In this document: positions 57,287 through 64,000 of the stretch, one piece after another
How positions within the stretch are numbered: position 1 is the stretch's first letter
Layout of the letters: each line of letters starts with the position of its first letter
Assembly: GCA_007751255.1 (NCBI GenBank)
Contig: CP036296.1
Location: forward strand, 5,828,001-5,892,000
Source of the DNA: Engelhardtia mirabilis
GTDB lineage: Bacteria > Planctomycetota > UBA1135 > GCA-002686595
Direction of reading: 5' to 3'
Length of the DNA stretch: 64,000 nt
The notes under the pieces: model-generated
Told to the model about the DNA's origin: nothing
Databases searched by the model: none
Seen by the model: the letters and a program-made list of their open reading frames with translations, nothing else
Translations under genes and position numbers: made by a program

Positions 57287-58272
57287 GCGTGGGGCCCCTG
57301 AGCGACAAGGTCCTGACCCCCGATCAGGTCCTCGGCGAGCTGCGCGAGCGCGCGCGGCGCCGCGGGGCGCGCATCGTGCTGCCCGAGGCCGGCGACCCGC
57401 GCGTGGTCAAGGCTGCTGCGCGCCTGGCGCGCGAAGGCCTGGCCGAGCCGGTGTTGATCCGCGCCACGGGCATGGACACGCCGCCCGCGGGGGTCGAGGT
57501 GATCGACGTGGCCACCGACCCGCGCCGGGCCAAGTTCGAGGCGGAGCTGGTCGGCCTGCGTAAGCACCGCGGTCTGACCGCCGAGCAGGCCGCCGAGCAC
57601 CTCGCGAACCCGCTGGTCTTCGCCGCCTTCATGATCCGCTCCGGCGACTGCGCCGGCGGCGTGGCCGGCAGCCAGGCCGCCACCGCCGACGTGATCCGCG
57701 CCGGCCTGTGGGTCCTCGGCACGGCACCGGGGGTCAAGACGGTCTCGTCGTGCTTCCTGATGCTGACGGCGCAGGGTCCCCTCACCTTCGCCGACTGCGG
57801 CGTCGTCCCGGACCCGACTCCCGAGCAGCTCGCCGACATCGCCATGGCCAGCGCCGAGTCCCACCGGCGTCTGACCGGCGACGCCCCGCGCGTGGCGCTG
57901 ATCTCCTTCTCCACCAAGGGCTCGGCCGAGCACGCCCACGTCGACCGCGTGCGCGAGGCCGGCCGCATCCTGCGCGGCAGGTCTCCGTCGTTCACCTTCG
58001 ACGACGAACTACAGATCGACGCCGCGATCGTCCCCGGCGTCGCCGAGCGCAAGGCGCCCCGTTCCCCCTTGGGCGGCCGCGCCAACGTGCTCGTCTTCCC
58101 CGACCTCGACGCCGGCAACGCCGCCTACAAGCTGACCCAGAGGCTCGCGGGCGCCACGGCGCTCGGCCCGCTGGTCCAGGGCCTAGCGGCCCCCTTCATG
58201 GACCTGTCGCGGGGCTGCGCCTCCGACGACATCGTCGACGTGGCCTGCATCGCGAGTGTGCTGGGGGAGTAG
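57283..58272 (+). CDS. pta: Phosphate acetyl/acyltransferase
   Basis: The GTG start overlaps the previous stop in GTGA. The 329-residue product has the family layout: [58 protein letters not shown] and [20 protein letters not shown] with ALGPLVQGL. It interconverts acyl-CoA and acyl phosphate. Its place in an AtuA-like operon, without acetate kinase, suggests a role in that catabolic path. It could use propionyl or another acyl group. A 109-bp palindrome starts 14 nt after its stop. Confidence 0.88.
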   Translation: MSVGPLSDKVLTPDQVLGELRERARRRGARIVLPEAGDPRVVKAAARLAREGLAEPVLIRATGMDTPPAGVEVIDVATDPRRAKFEAELVGLRKHRGLTAEQAAEHLANPLVFAAFMIRSGDCAGGVAGSQAATADVIRAGLWVLGTAPGVKTVSSCFLMLTAQGPLTFADCGVVPDPTPEQLADIAMASAESHRRLTGDAPRVALISFSTKGSAEHAHVDRVREAGRILRGRSPSFTFDDELQIDAAIVPGVAERKAPRSPLGGRANVLVFPDLDAGNAAYKLTQRLAGATALGPLVQGLAAPFMDLSRGCASDDIVDVACIASVLGE

Positions 58273-58286
58273 CAGTAGGGAGCCAA

Positions 58287-58395
58287 CAGTACGGAGCCGC
58301 ACACTTCGTTGTTGCCAATCAACAGGTCGGTGCCGCACGTCTCGTGCGACACCGACCTGTTGATCGGCAACAACGAAGTGTGCGGCTCCGTACTG
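58287..58395. repeat. Giant palindrome, family D
   Basis: Two 53-nt arms surround the centre tct (58340-58342) with two mismatches. Outer to inner: agtacggagccgcacac, ttcgttgttgcc, then aacaggtcggtg and an inner stem. It spans the gap between the convergent stops of pta (58272) and the gene at 58396, which it touches directly. Its outer GTACGGAGCCG echoes the family A block GTACGGTGCCG. Confidence 0.92.
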
Positions 58396-58905
58396 CTACT
58401 CGCCCCTTGAAGGGTGCCCCTCGAGGCGAGGCTGGTGGCTCAAGAACTGGACGAGGTCGCCTGCCGTCGACACACGACCGTAGAACGGGTTGGCCTCACA
58501 GCCATCGAGGCTGCGCCCAGCGCGCTCGGCGAGCAGCTCGGCGTCATAGGCCAATTCCTCCGAGTCAACATCGTCGGCTGATCGAACCGGGTAGCTCGTG
58601 GAGTACATCTCGTACACGGCCCGGATGGCCCACGTGTCCACTGATCGGCAATCGAAGGACCGTGCAAAGGTGCAGATTGACTCGGCAGCACGCTCTTTGG
58701 CGGTGCGCCGAGACTGCACCAGACCATCAGCCAAGATGATGCCCATGACGAACAAGGTCGTGGCAAGGGTCACCGTCGTCAGCAGAGTCCCCCACACCGT
58801 CGAAACAACGAGCGCCAGCAGGCCGACGAATGTCGCCCCAACCAGGAACAGCCAGGGACGACCGGCCCCCTCTGCCGGGGGCATGCGCCGGGACGGAACT
58901 CGCAT
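58396..58905 (-). CDS. Two-helix membrane protein of unknown function
   Basis: From the ATG at 58905 the product has 169 residues. Two adjacent hydrophobic segments (about 17-58) precede a soluble acidic part with VYEMYSTSYPVRSADDVDSEEL and the segment LLAERAGRSLDGCEANP. The soluble part is reminiscent of small acidic, acyl-carrier-like helical bundles, but there is no DSL phosphopantetheine site. Codon use is less GC-biased than in the neighbours. The giant palindrome abuts its stop, and a shortened relative lies just upstream of its start. Confidence 0.6.
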   Translation of the reverse strand: MRVPSRRMPPAEGAGRPWLFLVGATFVGLLALVVSTVWGTLLTTVTLATTLFVMGIILADGLVQSRRTAKERAAESICTFARSFDCRSVDTWAIRAVYEMYSTSYPVRSADDVDSEELAYDAELLAERAGRSLDGCEANPFYGRVSTAGDLVQFLSHQPRLEGHPSRGE

Positions 58906-58925
58906 GGATGCCACCCTATCGACCC

Positions 58926-58980
58926 TACGGGGCGGCACACGTCCCTTTTGATCGGCAACAGCGAAGTGTGCGGCCCCGTA
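58926..58980. repeat. Shortened family D palindrome
   Basis: The outer 15 bp pair (58926-58940 with 58966-58980, one mismatch). The right arm from 58948 matches the right arm of the palindrome at 58287-58395 with two differences, but the inner half of the left arm is gone. It looks like an internal-deletion derivative in the divergent promoter region of two genes. Confidence 0.82.
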
Positions 58981-59024
58981 TGGTCGGCATGGCCGGGCTC
59001 GGGTGGAGCTGGCAAGATCCCGAC

Positions 59025-59429
59025 ATGGTGACCCACGACACCCCTGCCAACACGACCGCCGCGGTCGATGCGTTCATGGCGCAGCTCGAGCACCCCCACT
59101 CGGAGGCGATCGAGCTCCTGCGCGAGCTCATTCTGGGCGTCGATGACTCGATCGCTGAGGGGATCAAGTGGAAGTCGCCGAGCTTCCGGACGACCGAGTA
59201 CTTCGCGACGACGAACCTGCGCGTGAAAGGCGGCGTGGGGCTGATCCTGCACCTGGGGGCGAAGGTGCGGGATCTGCCGGCGGGGGGAATCGCGATCGAA
59301 GACCCCGAGGGGTTGCTCGATTGGCTGGCAAAGGACCGCGCGCGGGTGGACTTCGGCGGCGTGGACGAGGTGCGTGAGCGGCGCGGAGCCCTCGAGGCGC
59401 TGTTGCGGCAGTGGATCGCGCTGGTCTGA
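59025..59429 (+). CDS. DUF1801 domain-containing protein
   Basis: From the ATG at 59025 (MVTHDTP) the product has 134 residues. The segments ELILGVDDSIAEGIKWKSPSF, then GVGLILHLGAKVRD match the DUF1801 (YdhG-like) alpha/beta fold. The family is small and cytoplasmic with unknown function. An upstream frame through the palindrome remnant is open but unlikely to be coding. Confidence 0.8.
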   Translation: MVTHDTPANTTAAVDAFMAQLEHPHSEAIELLRELILGVDDSIAEGIKWKSPSFRTTEYFATTNLRVKGGVGLILHLGAKVRDLPAGGIAIEDPEGLLDWLAKDRARVDFGGVDEVRERRGALEALLRQWIALV

Positions 59430-59599
59430 GCCGCCCCGGCGGCGGGCGGTGCCCGCAAGGCGCAGAGGGCCCGAATTCGGTCCAGGCGGTCGCAGCTGGG
59501 CGACACTTCGAGCGAAGGCGTAACGGATCCGCGCTTCGTACTAATTAAGGGGGCCTCCTACTCGCCGCGACCAACCGCCGCCTCCCCCACGTGCTTGCC

Positions 59600-61420
59600 A
59601 TGCTGCTGACCGCTGCCCTGTTCCTCTCGCCGACCCTGACCCAACTCCCGAGTTCCGGACAGCTCGCGCCGCGCCGGCCATTGCCGGCCCGTGAGGTGCG
59701 CGCCCTGGAGCTGCCGGCCGACGCGCCGGCCCATCTCGAGCACCGTCTGATCGTCAAGTTCGTGGACGGGGCCGGGGCTCGGCTCGATGGCGATGGCGTG
59801 CTCGCGGCCGAGGGCAGCGTCGAGCTGATCGGCGCGGCGGAGCTCGCGGCGCGCGAGGGCCTGCAGTTCGAGCCTCTGATCCGCCTCGAGGCGAGTCGGG
59901 TCGAGAGCCTCCTGGCGCGCGCGGCGGCCCGCTCGGGGCGCGCGCAGCCCGACCTGTTCGGGATGTACTCGGTGCAGGTGCCCTCCGCCGATCCCGCTGC
60001 GCTCGAGCGCATCGGTTCTGCCCTCCAGGCCCTGCCCGAAGTGGAGTTCGCCTGGATCCAGCTCCTGGGCGAAGCGCCGCCGGGGGACATCCTGCCGCCG
60101 ACTCCGCTGCTCGCCGCGAACCAGACCTACGCGCAGCCCAACCCGGGCCTCGACTTCATTTTCGCCCAGAGCATCGGAGCCGACGGCGCTGGCGTGCGGA
60201 TCTCCGACTGTGAGTACGGCTGGAAGGCCGGGCACGAGGACCTGGTCGACGTGAACCTGAATCTCGAGCCCGGTCAGACGCCGGTCTCGAGCGTGGCCTC
60301 GCTCGGCTGGGACGACCACGGCACGGCGGTCATGGGCGAGATGACGGCGGCCGACAACGGCTATGGCTGCACCGGTCTGGTCACCGGCGCGACGTTCGCC
60401 ACCTACCCGGAGTGGACCAACGAAGGCGGCAGTCGGCGGGTCGAGTGCATCGCCTCCGCCATCGCGGACTCGGAAGCCGGCGACATCGTCCTCTTGGAGA
60501 TGCAGACCAGCGGATCGGGCTCGTTCGCCTACGTGCCAGCCGAGTACGACCCGGCAGTCTTCGCGGTGGTGAAGGTCGGGACCGACGCCGGGGTGGTCGT
60601 GATCGCGGCCGCGGGCAACGGCAACCAGGACCTGGATGGCCCGAGCTACGCCGGCTACCGCGCCATGGGCGACAGCGGCGCGATCCTGGTCGGCGCCGGC
60701 TCGGCCAGCAGCGCTCACGACAAGCTCTCCTTCAGCACCTATGGCAGCCGCGTCAACGTGCAGGCCTGGGGCGAGTCCGTCTTCACCCTCGGCTACGGCA
60801 GCTTCGCCGCCTATGGGGGCGATTCGAATCAGGAGTACACCGCCACCTTCAACGGCACCAGCAGCGCCTCGCCCCTGGTGACCTCGGCGGCGGCGGCCCT
60901 GCAGGGCCAGGCCATTGCCGATCTGGGCGCACCCCTGACGCCGTTGCAGATGCGCGAGTTGTTGGTGTCCACCGGAGTTCCTCAGGGAGGTGGTGGCCAC
61001 ATCGGGCCATTCCCCGACATGCAGGCATCGCTGGGCCTGTTGCTCAGCGACCCCAGCGTCAGTCTCGGCGGCGGCCTGGCCGGTTCAACCGGCGTACCCA
61101 ACTTCTCTCTCACGGGCCTCGCCTGGCCCGCCACCTCCGTGGGCGTGCGCGTCAGCGGTGCCGAAGCCGGCGCCGCGATGGTGCAGGTGATCGGCCAGGC
61201 TCAGATCGACCTTCCGCTACTCGGTGGGGTCCTGGTGCCCTCGACCGAGCTCGTCAGCACGGGGATCTTCGCGGGCCCCGGCGGCGACTTCTCGACGTCA
61301 CTGTCCCTTCCCGCGGGCCTGGCCCCGGGGCTGGAGTTCTTCGTCCAGTACTGGATGACCGACGGCGGCGGCCCCCAGGGCTTCGCTGCGACCGACGGCC
61401 GCAAGCTGACGATCCAGTAG
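59600..61420 (+). CDS. Secreted subtilisin-like (S8) serine peptidase
   Basis: I use the ATG at 59600 (MLLTAALFL), giving 606 residues with a signal peptide; a GTG nine bases upstream is possible. A propeptide-like region runs to about 185. The catalytic triad is recognisable: Asp in RISDCEYGW, His in WDDHGTAVMGEM and Ser in FNGTSSASPLVTS. The Asp motif has Cys-Glu after it rather than the usual TG. The C-terminal domain (about 480-606, ending ATDGRKLTIQ) resembles the terminal beta-domains of the other secreted proteins here. It probably cleaves extracellular proteins. Confidence 0.88.
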   Translation: MLLTAALFLSPTLTQLPSSGQLAPRRPLPAREVRALELPADAPAHLEHRLIVKFVDGAGARLDGDGVLAAEGSVELIGAAELAAREGLQFEPLIRLEASRVESLLARAAARSGRAQPDLFGMYSVQVPSADPAALERIGSALQALPEVEFAWIQLLGEAPPGDILPPTPLLAANQTYAQPNPGLDFIFAQSIGADGAGVRISDCEYGWKAGHEDLVDVNLNLEPGQTPVSSVASLGWDDHGTAVMGEMTAADNGYGCTGLVTGATFATYPEWTNEGGSRRVECIASAIADSEAGDIVLLEMQTSGSGSFAYVPAEYDPAVFAVVKVGTDAGVVVIAAAGNGNQDLDGPSYAGYRAMGDSGAILVGAGSASSAHDKLSFSTYGSRVNVQAWGESVFTLGYGSFAAYGGDSNQEYTATFNGTSSASPLVTSAAAALQGQAIADLGAPLTPLQMRELLVSTGVPQGGGGHIGPFPDMQASLGLLLSDPSVSLGGGLAGSTGVPNFSLTGLAWPATSVGVRVSGAEAGAAMVQVIGQAQIDLPLLGGVLVPSTELVSTGIFAGPGGDFSTSLSLPAGLAPGLEFFVQYWMTDGGGPQGFAATDGRKLTIQ

Positions 61421-62240
61421 GTCGAGCGGGTCGAGGTGGATCGGGTCGGCCGTCGCGGAGAGCGACGCCCGGCCCGATCTTCATGTTCGGGGTCGACCCG
61501 GAGTGCTGCGGCCGATCTCGACCTCGGGTGGGGGCGGACGCCGCGGTCGGCCCGCGCGGCCTCGGGCATTAATTCAGGTTTCCTTCGGCCGTCGCCAGGG
61601 CCTCTACGTTCGTCCAGATGCCGGGCGAATCAGGAGGTCCCAGTGACCGATCGACCGCAAGGCGCCCCACAGGCTCGGCCCCACCGAAGTCCAGCTCTTG
61701 GCAGGCGACTGGGGCTCCCGTACCTAGCGCAGTTGCGCCGTGATGACCCGATTGCACGACGATCGCGCGATTGCGCGTTGATGGCGCGACTGGGCTTCGA
61801 TTGCTGATCCACACGACGACTCGCCTCGAGCGACCGCAGGTCCGTGCTCGGTTCAAGCACGGCTCACCTCAGGACAACCGCGCCGCCCCGCGGGATGTCG
61901 CCGTGAGGCCTCGATGGTCGAGGCCGACTCCTCACTGCAACGCGGCCGCACCTTCGAGCACCCAACCCGTGCCCACGCGGCCCCCCCACTCCTCTCGCGA
62001 TCGACTTCGCAACCGGACGGTGCGACTCGCAGCCAGTGCGACTCGCAGCCAGTGCGACTCGCAGCCAGTGCGACTCGCCGCCAGTGCGGACCGTGCACGG
62101 CAGGCCCTGAGAGGTCGAACCGCGTAGCAGAGATCGGGCCGAGTTGATGCACGGCTGGACGTCCAGCATCCCTCCGACTTGATCGCTTCCCAATTCTCAC
62201 CTCTTCCCAAACCGACCCGAGCCCCCGCTCGCACCCATTC
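61421..62240. other. Long intergenic region with tandem repeat
   Basis: The 820 bp between the subtilase and the next secreted gene shows no convincing gene in either direction. It contains a four-fold 16-bp tandem repeat (62021-62084) and the perfect palindrome CTGGACGTCCAG at 62155-62166, which could be an operator for the downstream gene. Several cgcgat-type motifs near 61750 are irregular. Confidence 0.45.
62021..62084. repeat. Four tandem 16-bp repeats
   Basis: The unit tgcgactcgcagccag occurs at 62021, 62037, 62053 and 62069 (last copy with one change). A degenerate fifth start follows. The period is not a multiple of 3 and there is no gene. Confidence 0.92.
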
Positions 62241-64000
62241 ATGAATACGACGACGCTCGCTCGCCTGGCCGCCTTGGCCCTCGCCATTCCCCTCGCGGGA
62301 ACGGCGGCGGCCCAGGAGCTGAACACGAACGCTCTCTCCGAGAACGGCTGGTTCTCCGACGACACCCGCGCCGACGGGACCGGGGCCTCCCCCGCCGGAA
62401 CGAACCTGATCAGCGACACGCTGACCGACGACCCGGAGGCCTCGCTCAGCGGCAGTGCGGCCGCGGACGCCGAGATCCTCGACCAGGTCCAGTTCGGCCC
62501 GCCTCCGGTCACCCCGCCGCCGGGCACCCACCTGGGCGCCGTTCGCCTGCACATCGACGGCGCGGGCGCGGGCGGCAAGACCCAGATCTCGCATCGCAAG
62601 GACGATGGCGTCGGGCACGGTCCCGGTTCGGCGTTCGGGCCGGCTTTCACGGCTGAGTTCTCGTGGATGGGGTCCGGCCCCCCGGCGATCACGGCGTCGC
62701 TGAAGTTCGGCCTGAAGACGCCGGACTTCGGTTCCACCGGCACGTCGACGCGCACCGGCGAGAACGTCTGGGACAAGGTCCTGATCTACGAGCCCGGCCA
62801 GGGCAACGGGAAGACGGCGGACGGGACCTGGCAGACCGAGACGATCGACTTCACCACCGGCAAGTGGTGGTTCTTCGATCGGACTGTCAGCGCGAGCAGC
62901 CAGAGCACCCCGCTCTCCCTTGCGGACATGAGCACCTCGGCCGTGGTCTACAAGCCCGGCAAGACCATCGCCGACGCCTACGCCCTGATCACCGACCCCA
63001 CCTCGATCATCACCAGCGTGCAGTTCGGCATCGGCTCGAACAACCCGCTCGGTGACGTCTACGTGAACCAGCTGGTCACCAGCGCCTACCGTCCGGGCAT
63101 CACCACGACCTTCGGTCAGCCCTCACCCTTCGACCAGGACGTGATCCCCGACATCCTGTTCGGATCGGGCAACACCAACGGCGGCTTTACCGTCGACCGC
63201 CAAGACGGGATCGAGCTGGGATTGCGCAGCAAGCAGCGCTTCCCCGCCGCCAACGTGTTCAACAGCAACGGCGACGGTACCTACACCTGGAACACCGGGG
63301 TCGGCTCCGTGTTCCCCACGGCGATCTGGAACTTCGAGTGGGCGGTCAACACCGACTACAAGGGCACCTCGAGCCTGAAGCTCGACGGGCTGACCTACGA
63401 GATCGGGATGGACTTCGATCCTGGCGCGGCCACCAACTACCTGAGCTTCGACCCGATCACACCGGGCGAGGTCATTCCCTACAGCCCCGCGCCCCCGCCC
63501 ACGGTCTTCTGGGACCACGCCATCGGTGACAACACCACTGGCAACGGCGGTGGCACGAGCGCCGGCGACGGTCCGGCCTACACGGCCCTGCTCGGCGCGA
63601 ACAACGTCGCCCAGCAGTCCTGGCGCATGGACTTCTTCGACGAGGTCCCCTTCGACGTCTTCGACCCGACGGTGCCGGGCTTCTACGACTTCTACCTGGC
63701 GGCCTTCGACGGCGGCAACGAGGTCGCCCGCACGGCGATCACGGTGATTGCGGTGGACGGCTCGAGCCTGACCCTGGAGGCGAACCCGTGCCAGGCGGAC
63801 GCCTTCCCTGGCACGGCCGGTCTGCAGGTCGAGTTCGAGCTGTGGCTGCGCAACCCCGACGACCTGGACCTGTCCGGCTACCAGGCCTTCCTCGCCTTCG
63901 ACGACATGGCGATGACCTACGAGGGGGCCCTGAGCAGCTACACCTCGGCGCCCTTCGACACCAACATCCAGCCCATCGCCACGGCGGAGGTCGCCCCGGG
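62241..64000 (+). CDS. Large secreted protein with cohesin-like region (runs off the window)
   Basis: From the ATG at 62241 the frame is open to the window edge (586 codons). A signal peptide (ARLAALALAIPLAGTAAAQ) is clear. Residues about 20-300 are a beta-rich region with FG and W motifs, and residues about 330-500 look like a second beta domain. The last stretch, after NPCQADAFPGT, has VEFELWLRNPDDLDLSGYQA and then LAFDD, a pattern like cohesin or cohesin-like carbohydrate-active domains. It is probably an extracellular protein; the end of the gene may carry a sorting or docking signal. Confidence 0.75.
   Translation, partial: MNTTTLARLAALALAIPLAGTAAAQELNTNALSENGWFSDDTRADGTGASPAGTNLISDTLTDDPEASLSGSAAADAEILDQVQFGPPPVTPPPGTHLGAVRLHIDGAGAGGKTQISHRKDDGVGHGPGSAFGPAFTAEFSWMGSGPPAITASLKFGLKTPDFGSTGTSTRTGENVWDKVLIYEPGQGNGKTADGTWQTETIDFTTGKWWFFDRTVSASSQSTPLSLADMSTSAVVYKPGKTIADAYALITDPTSIITSVQFGIGSNNPLGDVYVNQLVTSAYRPGITTTFGQPSPFDQDVIPDILFGSGNTNGGFTVDRQDGIELGLRSKQRFPAANVFNSNGDGTYTWNTGVGSVFPTAIWNFEWAVNTDYKGTSSLKLDGLTYEIGMDFDPGAATNYLSFDPITPGEVIPYSPAPPPTVFWDHAIGDNTTGNGGGTSAGDGPAYTALLGANNVAQQSWRMDFFDEVPFDVFDPTVPGFYDFYLAAFDGGNEVARTAITVIAVDGSSLTLEANPCQADAFPGTAGLQVEFELWLRNPDDLDLSGYQAFLAFDDMAMTYEGALSSYTSAPFDTNIQPIATAEVAP

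Noticed and set aside
62021..62084. CRISPR array
   Set aside because: The 16-bp units are directly adjacent without spacers.
1..64000. tRNA, rRNA, riboswitch or replication origin
   Set aside because: I looked through the intergenic stretches for cloverleaf, T-loop, cobalamin- or TPP-type patterns and DnaA-box clusters and saw none; a covariance search would settle it.

Overview
This is a strongly GC-rich, gene-dense bacterial window with no rRNA or tRNA gene that I could find. Its flavour is planctomycete-like. It carries many large secreted or lipid-anchored proteins (tandem PPC-repeat proteins, an FG-GAP propeller lipoprotein, a subtilase, NHL and HEAT proteins), an exosortase-type sorting pair, an ECF sigma factor, and GTG/TTG starts. 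This assignment is an inference from gene content; no marker gene was available.

Layout. 1-2674 (minus): the start of a membrane protein that looks like an exosortase, overlapped by a VIT-domain membrane protein ending in a VPEP sorting tail. 2804-7232: two divergent B12-binding-type radical SAM genes. The 3' end of the second is duplicated as a 309-bp direct repeat around a lipoprotein gene. 7471-12516: two tandem 811-812-residue secreted proteins, each with six PPC-like repeats. 12683-15901: an oxidoreductase/TetR divergent pair, a methyltransferase and a DUF4375 protein. 16100-18868: a secreted TIM-barrel-like gene split by an IS630 element plus a MITE-like element. 18920-24568: mostly small minus-strand genes (DUF1330, SRPBCC, cupin, a decayed aminoglycoside phosphotransferase-like gene, a VIT1/CCC1 transporter, a VOC protein, an NHL propeller). 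24626-31312: a HEAT protein, a CPBP protease, a haem lipoprotein, and a tightly packed aminotransferase/UPRTase pair. 31476-33976: two small secreted proteins divergent from an ECF sigma factor with a translationally coupled partner. 34016-45926: a carboxypeptidase-regulatory-like protein, a VOC protein, a Nudix-membrane fusion, pyruvate kinase, a membrane/spermidine-synthase-like fusion, an EAL/HDOD protein and an ArnT-like glycosyltransferase. 46023-55332: FG-GAP and other secreted proteins, two tandem acidic paralogues, DUF309, pyroglutamyl peptidase and an adhesin-like lipoprotein. 55539-58272: an AtuA-like / AtuA-C-like / phosphotransacetylase operon. 58396-64000: a membrane protein, DUF1801, a subtilase and the start of a large secreted protein.

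The most unusual feature is non-coding. Giant, nearly perfect palindromes of 109-159 bp with 1-3 nt centres lie at 12524-12666, 28614-28728, 39822-39980 and 58287-58395, with a shortened relative at 58926-58980. Each long one lies 0-16 nt from at least one stop codon, except that at 28614-28728 a 17-bp tandem array fills the gap to the stop. They are modular: a shared outer block, a shared middle block, and an inner stem that differs between copies while staying self-complementary. A separate hairpin family with a conserved GTGCCTGGCAC loop and unrelated stems also lies at two stop codons (2753-2809, 38221-38261). These look like dispersed 3'-end-associated elements that may act as terminators or transcript-end structures. 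I cannot match either family to a described one without a search.
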